Shown: positions 1 to 5,142 of the stretch, piece by piece
How the letters are laid out: each line of letters starts with the position of its first letter
Position numbering within the stretch: position 1 is the first letter of the stretch
DNA from: Actinomycetota bacterium
GTDB lineage: Bacteria > Actinomycetota > Actinomycetes > Streptosporangiales > Streptosporangiaceae
Length of the DNA stretch: 8,462 nt
Direction: 5' to 3'
NCBI GenBank assembly: GCA_003168295.1
Contig: PMST01000553.1
Location: 5,164 to 13,625, forward strand
The notes under the pieces: model-generated
What the model saw: the letters and a program-made list of their open reading frames with translations, nothing else
Databases searched by the model: none
Told to the model about the DNA's origin: nothing
Translations under genes and position numbers: made by a program

Positions 1-261
1 CAGCTGACGCTGCCCGAGGAGATCAGGCGCGCGCTGCATATCAGTGAGGGCGATGAGGTGGAGTTCGCCGTTCATGACGACGGGACGATAACGGTACGCG
101 GCTACGTGTCCATCCCGACCGATCAGGCCTGGTTCTTCACCCCCCAGTGGCTGGCCGGGGAACGCGAGGCGGACGAGGAGATCGCAGCCGGGCGGGGAAC
201 GGCGCACGAGTCGGCCGACGCTATGTTCGCGCATCTTGACGAGCTGGCTGCGGACGCCTGA
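1..261 (+). CDS. AbrB/MazE-like antitoxin, 5'-truncated by window edge
   Basis: The frame is open from base 1, so the gene begins upstream of the window; the GTG at 58 is internal. The visible 86 residues start inside a SpoVT/AbrB swapped-hairpin DNA-binding domain: LTLPEEIRRALHISEGDEVE followed by a DGTITVRG strand. The acidic, alanine-rich tail (GEREADEEIAAGRG, then a helix ending HLDELAADA) matches the usual toxin-binding extension of AbrB-type antitoxins. Its TGA (259-261) overlaps the ATG of the next gene at 261, so the two are translationally coupled. Expected role, from the family: bind and neutralise the downstream toxin and repress the shared promoter, which lies outside the window. 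Family assignment is fairly sure; the pairing rests on the overlap. Confidence 0.8.
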   Translation, partial: QLTLPEEIRRALHISEGDEVEFAVHDDGTITVRGYVSIPTDQAWFFTPQWLAGEREADEEIAAGRGTAHESADAMFAHLDELAADA

Positions 262-569
262 TGCCGACGTTCGAGACGCTGCCGCGTTTCGAGAAGGACT
301 GGAAGGGCCTGACGCCCCAGCAGCGGGATGCGTTCCGCAAGGTAGTCAGGGAAGCCTTCGTGCCGGATCTGGTGGCCCCGGATCGGCCGTTCCGGCCGGG
401 CCTGCGCGTCAAAGGCGTGAAAGCTCACCCGAACGTGTTCGAGATGACCTGGGACAACGATGGCCGCGCCACCTTCAGCTACGGAGCCGAACGCGTATCC
501 GGGCAGCCACACGTTATCTGGCGGCGCATCGGAACCCACGACATCTTCACCCCTCCGCCTGGCCCGTAA
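261..569 (+). CDS. RelE/ParE-superfamily toxin-like protein
   Basis: This small 102-residue protein starts at the ATG overlapping the antitoxin stop (TGATG), a classic toxin-antitoxin arrangement. The order of elements fits the RelE/ParE fold: an N-terminal strand and helix (FETLPRFEKDWKGL, then QQRDAFRKVVREAF to about residue 33), a basic stretch RPFRPGLRVKGVK at about 43-55, then two strands (FEMTWDNDGRATFSYG and HVIWRRIGTHDIF) that match the RelE C-terminal pattern of a strand ending in R-x-G-x-H-x-hydrophobic. Members of this superfamily are mostly ribosome-dependent mRNA interferases or gyrase poisons. The sequence alone does not say which applies here, and the exact catalytic residues cannot be assigned. 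The length is normal and there is no sign of damage. This pair is one of three conflict-type modules in the window. Confidence 0.72.
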   Translation: MPTFETLPRFEKDWKGLTPQQRDAFRKVVREAFVPDLVAPDRPFRPGLRVKGVKAHPNVFEMTWDNDGRATFSYGAERVSGQPHVIWRRIGTHDIFTPPPGP

Positions 570-733
570 CGATGCTGGCGATGCCGGCCCGGCCGCGGGT
601 CCGACCATTCATCAGCCATAACTGAGTTTTCTGCGTGTGTGGCGTGCCTTATCCACCATGTTCGCCGTGCATACCAAATCGGCGATCTCGGGCATCTCTG
701 GGACGGCCGGGCTCATGTTCGGTCGGGCGGATC

Positions 734-779
734 GTGACCTGGCGTGACCGGGCGGCGGAGCATACGGTGGGTTTCCGCT
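734..779 (+). repeat. 46-bp direct repeat, left copy
   Basis: The first 18 bases, GTGACCTGGCGTGACCGG, are identical to 3819-3836. The following 26 bases match with four substitutions, after a one-base length difference. The 18-mer itself holds GTGACC twice, 10 bp apart (one helical turn). This copy lies about 60 bp upstream of the recombinase start. It may be a recombination site, a protein-binding site or a conserved recombinase leader. A weaker resemblance extends upstream (ATCGGCGATCTCG near 678 against TTCGGCGATATCG near 3762) at nearly the same distance, which favours a longer homologous block. Confidence 0.75.
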
Positions 780-841
780 CAATCGCTGGGGCCCGCCGCT
801 GGCCCAGCCTCCCGGGTCTCAGCCCGTCCGGGAGGTACCCG

Positions 842-1918
842 ATGACCACTGCCGCCCTCGTCCCCATCCAGCCCGCCTTCACCGACTCCGAACGACTCGC
901 CCTGGCCGGGTACAGCAGCCTGACCCGCGAGGCCTATGCACTGAACCTGCGCCGGCTGTCCACCATCGCCGGGTTCTACAAGTACGCCGTCGAAGAGGAG
1001 TTGCTGGATCACTCCCCGGCCGCCCATGTCCGGCGCCCGCGGCTGGACTATGAGTCCCATGCGACCGCCCTGGACCGCAATGAGCTCGGCGCGCTGCTGG
1101 TCGCCGCCGGGCTCGGCCCGCCGGGTGAGCATGCGCTGATCTCGCTGCTCGCCCTGAACGGCCTGCGGGTGTCAGAGGCGACCGGCGCGGACATCGAGCA
1201 CCTGGGCCTGGAGCGCGGCCACCGGACGCTGATCATCACCCGCAAGGGCGGCAAGGTCGTCACCATCCCGCTGGCACCGCGTACCGCCCGGGCAATCGAT
1301 CTGGCCATCGGCGAGCGCACTGACGGTCCCGTGTTCCTGGCCCCAGGCGGCTGGCGGCTGGACCGGCACGGCGCCGGACGGATCGTCCGCAAGGTCGCGC
1401 GCCGCGCCGGGATCAGCAAGAACGTCGGCCCGCACACGCTGCGGCACGCGTTCATTACCGCCGCCCAAAGGCGCGGAGTTGCATCAGATGCGACATTCCG
1501 CAGCCGACGTGAGGACGGCGCCATAAGGGATGCCGGTCCGGGTGCGGTGAGCGGCGAACGCGACGACGGAACGAACCCGCAGGTCACGTCGGTCGTGACA
1601 GGGCGGTGCTACTTCAGGTGCCAGGATGTCGCGTTCATTCTCGTTGCATCAGAGTTCAGCATGATGCAGCAAGAGCAACGAAAAACGCAGCGACGAGGGC
1701 AGATGCCGCCGCCGGCCAGTCGTCACGCTGACCCATTCAGCATGGTTGGTAATCCGCTCCCTACCAGTTTCGACGCCGGCGTCCCGCTCCGCGACGTCCA
1801 GGTAGCCGCATCGCACGCCGACCCGCGCACCACCATTCGCTACGACCGCGCCCGGACCAGCCTCGACCGGCACGCCATCTACATCGTCGCCACCTACATC
1901 GCCGGAGCAGCCAGATAG
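842..1918 (+). pseudogene. Tyrosine recombinase/integrase, degraded but open frame
   Basis: The start is the ATG at 842, because GGAGGT at 831-836 sits at ideal spacing; in-frame sequence upstream to 635 looks non-coding. The 358-residue product is XerC/D-like. It keeps every catalytic motif of the tyrosine recombinase family: box I Arg109 (LNGLRVSE), Lys135/138 (TRKGGK), HTLRH (His198, Arg201), His325 and the nucleophile Tyr334 (TTIRYDR). Two lesions are visible. First, the N-terminal core-binding domain jumps from EAYALNLR to RLSTIAGFYKY, missing about 40 residues normally present. Second, about 100 residues (about 209-310, bases 1466-1771) lie between HTLRHAFITAA and DAGVPLRDVQ, where the family has these nearly adjacent. 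The inserted part is richer in Gln, Met and Arg than its surroundings. HxxR and Tyr are normally some 30 residues apart, so I infer an inactive enzyme even though no stop interrupts it. Confidence 0.8.
1466..1771 (+). other. Foreign insertion inside recombinase gene
   Basis: About 306 bp, a multiple of three, without in-frame stops, splits the recombinase between HTLRHAFITAA and DAGVPLRDVQ. Base composition is visibly less GC-rich than the host gene. I see no terminal inverted repeats or target duplication at its edges. It contains a near-palindrome GTTGCATCAGATGCGAC (1478-1494). GTTGCATCAGA recurs at 1643-1653, and CGCGTTCATT occurs both just before the junction (1447-1456) and inside (1630-1639), 183 bp apart and in the same frame. 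No protein family is recognisable in any frame. Boundaries are estimated from the known continuity of the recombinase motifs. Confidence 0.6.
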
Positions 1919-1926
1919 CTCAAGAC

Positions 1927-1958
1927 GCTGGTCTGGTCGCGTTGGCGGCCAGACCAGC
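1927..1958 (+). terminator. Hairpin terminator after recombinase
   Basis: GCTGGTCTGG (1927-1936) pairs perfectly with CCAGACCAGC (1949-1958) around a 12-base loop, starting 9 bp after the recombinase stop codon. There is no clear T-run, which is usual for actinomycete terminators. An alternative pairing of GGTCGCG with CGCGACC (to about 1965) overlaps it. Confidence 0.75.
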
Positions 1959-2310
1959 CGCGACCGGAAGCTTCGCCCGTATGGTCACCAGCCCTAGGCG
2001 CAACGACCGAGCGGGAACCGATCTGTACTGGAGCAGTCCCTTCGGTCAAGTCCGTTGGAGGCGTGCAGAACAGGACCTTCTGCCGGACTAATTATCTTCT
2101 GGCGAATGCGGGCGACATTCGGCAGCCTGCCGACGTATCAGCAGGCGAGGCTCAATATGGAAGCGGTCCGCGGGGCCGCTCTGCCGATTCGAGCGGTCCC
2201 GGACCGCGACCTCCATCCAAGTACCAGCGGCGTCTTTGGCTGCCAGTTGGCCGTCGGCTTTCTCCACGTACGGTTTCTGGCCGAAGCCTCAGGCGTAGGG
2301 ACGCGCTGTG
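1959..2310. other. Non-coding region with clustered inverted repeats
   Basis: I recognise no gene here. An open frame at 2055-2336 has no Shine-Dalgarno sequence and no family-like features. The stretch holds an unusual run of short perfect inverted repeats: ACCGA/TCGGT (2017-2021, 2042-2046); AGTCCG/CGGACT (2049-2054, 2084-2089) enclosing GCAGAA/TTCTGC (2065-2070, 2078-2083); CGAATG/CATTCG (2103-2108, 2116-2121); CGGCAG/CTGCCG (2120-2125, 2127-2132); and GCGGTCC/GGACCGC (2193-2199, 2201-2207), with a further GCGGTCC at 2163-2169 that could compete for the same partner. This might be a structured RNA or leader, or the degraded end of a mobile element; which one is undecided. Confidence 0.4.
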
Positions 2311-2339
2311 TTGTGGTGAGCGTCACGATTAGATAGTAC
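2311..2339 (+). promoter_or_regulatory. Putative promoter of TIR-WD40 gene
   Basis: TTGTGG (2311-2316) and TAGTAC (2334-2339) are separated by 17 bp. The -10 box ends 10 bases before the ATG at 2350, and no Shine-Dalgarno sequence precedes that ATG. This suggests a leaderless or very short-leader transcript. Both boxes are imperfect matches, so this is tentative. Confidence 0.35.
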
Positions 2340-2349
2340 GGTTGCCTTC

Positions 2350-3522
2350 ATGGCGGCCGGTACCAGCTCGCGGAACCCGGATGTGCCGATCCCTTTCGAC
2401 GCTTGCGATCCCAGCGGCACGTTCGTGTTCGTCAGCTATGCCCATGAGGACAAGGCGCTGGCCTATCCGGAGTTGCGGCGGATTCGCTCTTTGGGGATAC
2501 AGGTCTGGTACGACGAGGGCATCGAACCGGGCAGCGAATGGCCGCAGGCTATCGCTGACGCGCTTTACGGGGCCGCCGCGTTCGTGGTCATGATCACGTC
2601 GGCCGCAGTCGCCTCCAGGAATGTCAGGAACGAGATCAATGCCGCTCTGAACTGGGGCAAGCCGTTTTTTGCCGTCCATCTCACGCAGACACAGTTGCCT
2701 CTGGGCCTGGAACTGCAGATGGGCGATGTTCAGGCTGTCATGCGCTGGCAAATGGACGAGGGCTCTTATGCGCGTAAATTGGGTAGGGCGCTGGCCAGCT
2801 ATGCCGAGGCCGGGAATAAGGCTCCTCCCGCCGGACCGCCAGCCCCCGCCGTCCCCCGTGCCAGCACCCCCGCGCCGTCCCAGCCGGCTCCGGCCCCGGT
2901 CCCGCCATCACACCTGGCCCGCACCCTGACCGGCCACACTGACACGATCGCCGAGGTGGCGTTCAGCCCGGACGGGCGCCTGCTTGCCACCGCCAGCGCC
3001 GACGAGCACGGCGCGGCTGTGGGCCACCGGCAAGTACCTGCGCACCGGCAAGCAGCTGCGCACTGGCAAGCAGCTGCGCACCCTGGCCGGCCACGACGGC
3101 GGGGTCCGCGCGGTGGCGTTCAGCCCGGATGGGCGCCTGCTCGCCACCGCCGGCGACGACGACAACACGGCGCGGCTGTGGGACCCGGCCACCGGCAAGC
3201 AGCTGCGCACCCTGGCCGGCCACGACGGCCCGGTCGTCGGGGTGGCGTTCAGCCCGGACGGGTGCCTGCTCGCCACCGCCAGCGGCGACAACACGGCGCG
3301 GCTGTGGGACCCGGCCACCGGCAAGCAACTGCGCACCGGCAAGCAGCTGCGCACCCTGGCCGGCCACGACGGCCCGGTCTACGGGGTGGCGTTCAGCCCG
3401 GACGGGCGCCTGCTCGCCACCGCCAGCTACGACACCACGGCGCGGCTGTGGGACTAACCCTGAGCCCGCCGGGTATCGGGCCTGTCGAGAATCGAACCAT
3501 TCTCGACATGATCACTGGGTAG
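2350..3522 (+). CDS. TIR-domain protein with linker; WD40 part out of frame
   Basis: Residues about 23-150 form a TIR_2-type domain: strand A and box 1 FVFVSYAHEDK (25-35), a BB-loop region VWYDEGIEPGSEW (52-64), a strand FVVMIT (78-83), and helix C with VRNEINAAL, where Glu95 aligns with the catalytic glutamate of NAD-cleaving TIR domains. Residues 155-187 are a Pro/Ala linker. Residues 190-218 are one WD40 repeat in frame (LTGHTDTIAEVAFSPDG, LLATASAD). Near base 3004 one extra base shifts the frame. From there the ORF reads the WD40 DNA in the wrong frame as repetitive Arg/Pro/His/Ala-rich sequence and runs through the terminator hairpin to a stop at 3520-3522. The likely ancestral product was TIR-linker-WD40 ending at 3457. 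Bacterial TIR proteins are commonly anti-phage NADases, and the propeller would act as sensor or scaffold; that role is inferred. As it stands, a TIR domain with an abnormal basic tail would be made, unless the shift is a sequencing error or is bypassed. Confidence 0.75.
   Translation: MAAGTSSRNPDVPIPFDACDPSGTFVFVSYAHEDKALAYPELRRIRSLGIQVWYDEGIEPGSEWPQAIADALYGAAAFVVMITSAAVASRNVRNEINAALNWGKPFFAVHLTQTQLPLGLELQMGDVQAVMRWQMDEGSYARKLGRALASYAEAGNKAPPAGPPAPAVPRASTPAPSQPAPAPVPPSHLARTLTGHTDTIAEVAFSPDGRLLATASADEHGAAVGHRQVPAHRQAAAHWQAAAHPGRPRRRGPRGGVQPGWAPARHRRRRRQHGAAVGPGHRQAAAHPGRPRRPGRRGGVQPGRVPARHRQRRQHGAAVGPGHRQATAHRQAAAHPGRPRRPGLRGGVQPGRAPARHRQLRHHGAAVGLTLSPPGIGPVENRTILDMITG
3026..3079 (+). repeat. 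18-bp tandem repeat, three copies, in WD40 linker
   Basis: Copies at 3026-3043, 3044-3061 and 3062-3079 share the pattern ACCGGCAAGCAGCTGCGC with one to three substitutions. Each adds six residues (TGKQLR or TGKYLR) in the connection between one WD40 unit and the next. The unit is in phase with the codons. Confidence 0.9.
3317..3352 (+). repeat. 18-bp tandem repeat, two copies, in last WD40 linker
   Basis: The same 18-bp unit occurs at 3317-3334 and 3335-3352, differing by one base, giving a doubled TGKQLR before the fourth WD40 unit. The third unit has only one copy, so the expansion arose at least twice or was moved by exchange between units. Confidence 0.9.
3483..3508 (+). terminator. Hairpin terminator after TIR-WD40 gene
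   Basis: TGTCGAGAAT (3483-3492) pairs perfectly with ATTCTCGACA (3499-3508) around a 6-base loop. It lies 26 bp after the WD40-frame stop but inside the TIR-frame extension, which supports 3457 as the ancestral gene end. Confidence 0.7.
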
Positions 3523-3818
3523 GGCCCGGACCCCGCAGGCGCCGTCTGGAGAGTGTCGAAAAAGGTGTTACAAAGCTGACGTGTGCAACAACCGGACCGG
3601 GACCGTTTTTTCACAGTCCGAAGTTGAGAGTTGTCCTAGCCGATATCCCGCTGATCCGCAAGACAGCCAAACCCTTCTGAGCCGGGATCCGGCCGCGCGC
3701 CGGAATGGCTGATATGAGCGCCGTACATGGACCCCTGCACCCTCCGCTCCTTAAGCGCCGATTCGGCGATATCGAGGACCCCGGTGGTGACTGAGGTTAA
3801 CCCTGGCCGCAGTGGACT
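3509..3818. other. Intergenic stretch without recognisable gene
   Basis: I see no coding sequence that I trust here. Codon-position bias is lost, and the open frames entering from the WD40 region merely run out. Visible items are a palindrome CGCCGA-T-TCGGCG (3756-3768) overlapping CGATATCG (3767-3774), and two runs, AAAAA (near 3560) and TTTTTT (near 3605), unusual for this GC-rich DNA. The area could contain mobile-element remains, but no ends are identifiable. Confidence 0.4.
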
Positions 3819-3863
3819 GTGACCTGGCGTGACCGGAGGCGGGGCTTACGGCGGGTTTCTGCT
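3819..3863 (+). repeat. 46-bp direct repeat, right copy
   Basis: This is the same-orientation partner of the copy at 734-779: 18 identical bases, then GGCGGGGCTTACGG and onward, matching with four substitutions. No recombinase gene follows this copy; the end of a minus-strand nitroreductase gene begins 41 bp later. The two copies bracket the recombinase and the TIR-WD40 gene, 3.1 kb in all. Confidence 0.75.
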
Positions 3864-3904
3864 TGTACCTTGCGCGTACGGCTCGCAGAGGTCAGCGGTG
3901 GCGG

Positions 3905-4546
3905 CTACCAGTGATCGACGTGCAGCACGTCTGCCAGCGGGCGGCGCGGGGCGGGTCGGAAGGTGCCGCCGGTGTAGTAGGCGGTGGGGATGAGCGCGCC
4001 CTGGCGGATGTCACCGGGAAGGCCGAGCAGCCCGGCGATCTCGGTCTCGTATTGCAGGTGCAGCGTCGTCCAGGCGGTCCCGAGTCCCCGGGCACGGCAG
4101 GCCAGCATGTAGCTCCACGCGGCGGGCAGCAGCGATCCCCACAGCCCGGCCTGCGTCTGGCCGGCCGGCCAGGGGGGCCGCACCGTGATGCACGGGATCA
4201 CCTGGACCGGGACCTCACCCATGTGCTGGGCGAGGTATGCGCTGCTGCTGCTCACCCGGGCCATGATCCCGCTGCCGGCGCTCCGGCCCGGGTCGGCGGC
4301 GGCGGCGCTGGCCAGGTAGGGCTCGGCCGAGCGCCGGTAGAAGTCCCCGATCTGCGCGCGCACCTGCGGATCGGTCACCACGATCCAGTGCCAGCCTTGC
4401 CGCATGCCGCCGCTCGGCGCCTGCAGCGCGATCTCCAGGCACTCCTTCACAAGCTCGAGCGGCACGGGACGGGTCAGATCCAGGCGCTTGCGCACCGACC
4501 GGGTAGTAGTCAGCATCTCATCAGGGGTCAGCGGCACACCAGGCAT
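3905..4546 (-). CDS. Nitroreductase family protein (FMN-dependent)
   Basis: The 213-residue product has nitroreductase-family marks in order: an N-terminal TTTRSVRKRLDL (13-24, the Arg-Ser-x-Arg flavin phosphate contact region), APSGGMRQGWHW (43-54, the flavin-binding loop), a middle helix region with WGSLLPAAWSYMLACRARGLGTAW (136-159), and LLGLPGDIRQGALIPTAYYTGG near the C terminus (FMN contacts and the conserved strand). Such enzymes are cytosolic homodimers that transfer hydride from NAD(P)H via FMN to nitro compounds, quinones or other acceptors; the substrate here is unknown. I prefer the ATG at 4546 over the TTG at 4564 because the homologous N terminus is MPG-PLTPDE. One oddity is Met48 in APSGGMRQ, where the family usually has Asn (APSG-N-Q). 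The gene stands alone on its strand, and the sequence shows no operon partner. Confidence 0.85.
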   Translation of the reverse strand: MPGVPLTPDEMLTTTRSVRKRLDLTRPVPLELVKECLEIALQAPSGGMRQGWHWIVVTDPQVRAQIGDFYRRSAEPYLASAAAADPGRSAGSGIMARVSSSSAYLAQHMGEVPVQVIPCITVRPPWPAGQTQAGLWGSLLPAAWSYMLACRARGLGTAWTTLHLQYETEIAGLLGLPGDIRQGALIPTAYYTGGTFRPAPRRPLADVLHVDHW

Positions 4547-4980
4547 GATCGCACACCAGGGCAAGGACAGGCCCGCGCTCGACGACCCCGGCTTCCCGGC
4601 TGCCCGGGAGCGGATGTGGACCGGTGCCCTGACCAGCGAGCGCTACCGCCGGAACCGCGTGGCTGTCGCCGAGCGGGACGACGAACTGGTCGGGCCCGGG
4701 CCCACCGTGGCGCTGACGGCGGACCTGTCGGACACGAGCGTCGATCTGTCCCTGGACGAAAACCGCGCGCGGCGGTTGGCTTCGATAATGGACCGGGGAT
4801 CGACTCTGAAACGCACGGGTTCGGGAGTTCCGGCAGTGTCGGTATCAGCGCCACCGCGGGCGCGGACCTGTTCCTCGGGCTGGACGCCGAGATAACCCTG
4901 GCCGGGAAGATCGGCGTCGGTGGGGATCTCGGTCGCCGTTCGGCGCGGGCGTATTACGACACTCCCTACCTTGCGGCCGA
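4545..4980 (+). pseudogene. Frameshifted remnant of unrecognised gene
   Basis: From about 4545 to 4785 the frame containing ATG 4545 shows a strong G/C preference at third positions and protein-like sequence (ARERMWTGALTSERYRR, then VALTADLSDTSVDLSLDENR). After about 4785 that quality moves to the frame two bases on, giving DSETHGFGSSGSVGISATA then LFLGLDAEITLAGKIGVGG, a Gly/Ala/Ser-rich stretch, until about 4980. This looks like one coding sequence with a frameshift, lacking a clear end and perhaps a true start. The ATG at 4545 overlaps the nitroreductase start on the other strand and may be fortuitous. I do not recognise the family. It has no transmembrane segment and no catalytic motif I can identify. 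Confidence 0.35.
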
Positions 4981-5098
4981 GCTGTCACCATCGGTAAGGG
5001 GATTTCGTTCCATTCCTGTCCAAGGAGTGCCGCCGCGTGTCCGTGAGGAGCGACGCGACAAGCGGGCTAGCGGCGCGTGTTCGAGCTGGCGCAGGCAG

Positions 5099-5126
5099 TT
5101 GACGCTTCGCATAATCCGCATATAAA
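5099..5126 (+). promoter_or_regulatory. Promoter of HTH-nucleotidyltransferase gene
   Basis: TTGACG (5099-5104) and TATAAA (5121-5126) are 16 bp apart, each one base from consensus. This is a notably strong sigma-70-type promoter for an actinomycete. Transcription would start about 5133, at or just before the ATG at 5135, so the mRNA should be leaderless; no Shine-Dalgarno sequence is present. Confidence 0.75.
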
Positions 5127-5142
5127 TTCAGGTTATGCGAAG
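5105..5142 (+). promoter_or_regulatory. Perfect inverted-repeat operator over promoter and start codon
   Basis: CTTCGCATAA (5105-5114) and TTATGCGAAG (5133-5142) are exact reverse complements separated by 18 bp. The left arm fills the spacer next to the -35 box. The right arm covers the predicted transcription start and the ATG at 5135. Arm centres are 28 bp apart, close to three helical turns, so a dimer could bind both on one face. The obvious candidate ligand is the winged-HTH domain encoded immediately downstream, implying autorepression. Confidence 0.7.

Larger units (their letters stand above)
2920..3457 (+). repeat. Four near-identical tandem WD40 repeat units
   Basis: Units begin at CGCACCCTG at 2920, 3077, 3206 and 3350, and the array stops after a final TARLWD. 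The basic unit is 126 bp (42 residues: LRTLAGHDG, VAFSPDGRLLATAS, TARLWDPATGKQ). The last three units are almost identical in DNA sequence, apart from the variable positions after HDG (GVRA, PVVG, PVYG). The spacing 2920-3077 is 157 bp. After allowing for two extra 18-bp copies and a missing Asp-Pro pair, it is one base over the period, which pinpoints the frameshift. Confidence 0.85.
2984..3457 (+). pseudogene. WD40 repeat portion of TIR-WD40 gene, frameshifted from its start
   Basis: In the frame one base off the TIR frame, bases from about 3008 encode three and a bit WD40 repeats. Each carries the family pattern GH-D, VAFSPDG, LLATA and TARLWD, and the frame ends at TAA 3455-3457, 26 bp before a perfect hairpin. 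The apparent ATG at 2984 lies inside the preceding repeat in the wrong frame and has no ribosome site, so I do not think it is a true start; this is the 3' part of the gene beginning at 2350. Only four repeats exist in total, against the usual seven blades of a closed propeller, and the array ends exactly at TARLWD. High identity among units means copy number can change by recombination, so the array may have contracted, or subunits may assemble together. Confidence 0.7.

Noticed and set aside
635..841. N-terminal extension of the recombinase to a start at 635
   Set aside because: It contains the 46-bp repeat, lacks coding bias, and a strong GGAGGT site precedes the ATG at 842.
2055..2336. 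93-codon open frame upstream of the TIR gene
   Set aside because: There is no ribosome site, no recognisable family, and it overlaps the stem-loop cluster and the putative promoter; two frames are open equally, as expected from GC bias.
3026..3352. CRISPR-like short repeats
   Set aside because: The 18-bp units are directly tandem, in codon phase and inside WD40 coding sequence, with no spacers.
3475..3515. tRNA-like T-arm on the minus strand (GGTTCGATTC)
   Set aside because: The stem is 10 bp with a 6-base loop, and there is no acceptor, D or anticodon arm around it; it is better explained as a terminator hairpin.
3863..5125. Long plus-strand open frame of 420 codons
   Set aside because: Most of it is the complement of the minus-strand nitroreductase gene, which has clear family motifs; only its last part (about 4790-4980) looks coding and is reported separately as a remnant.
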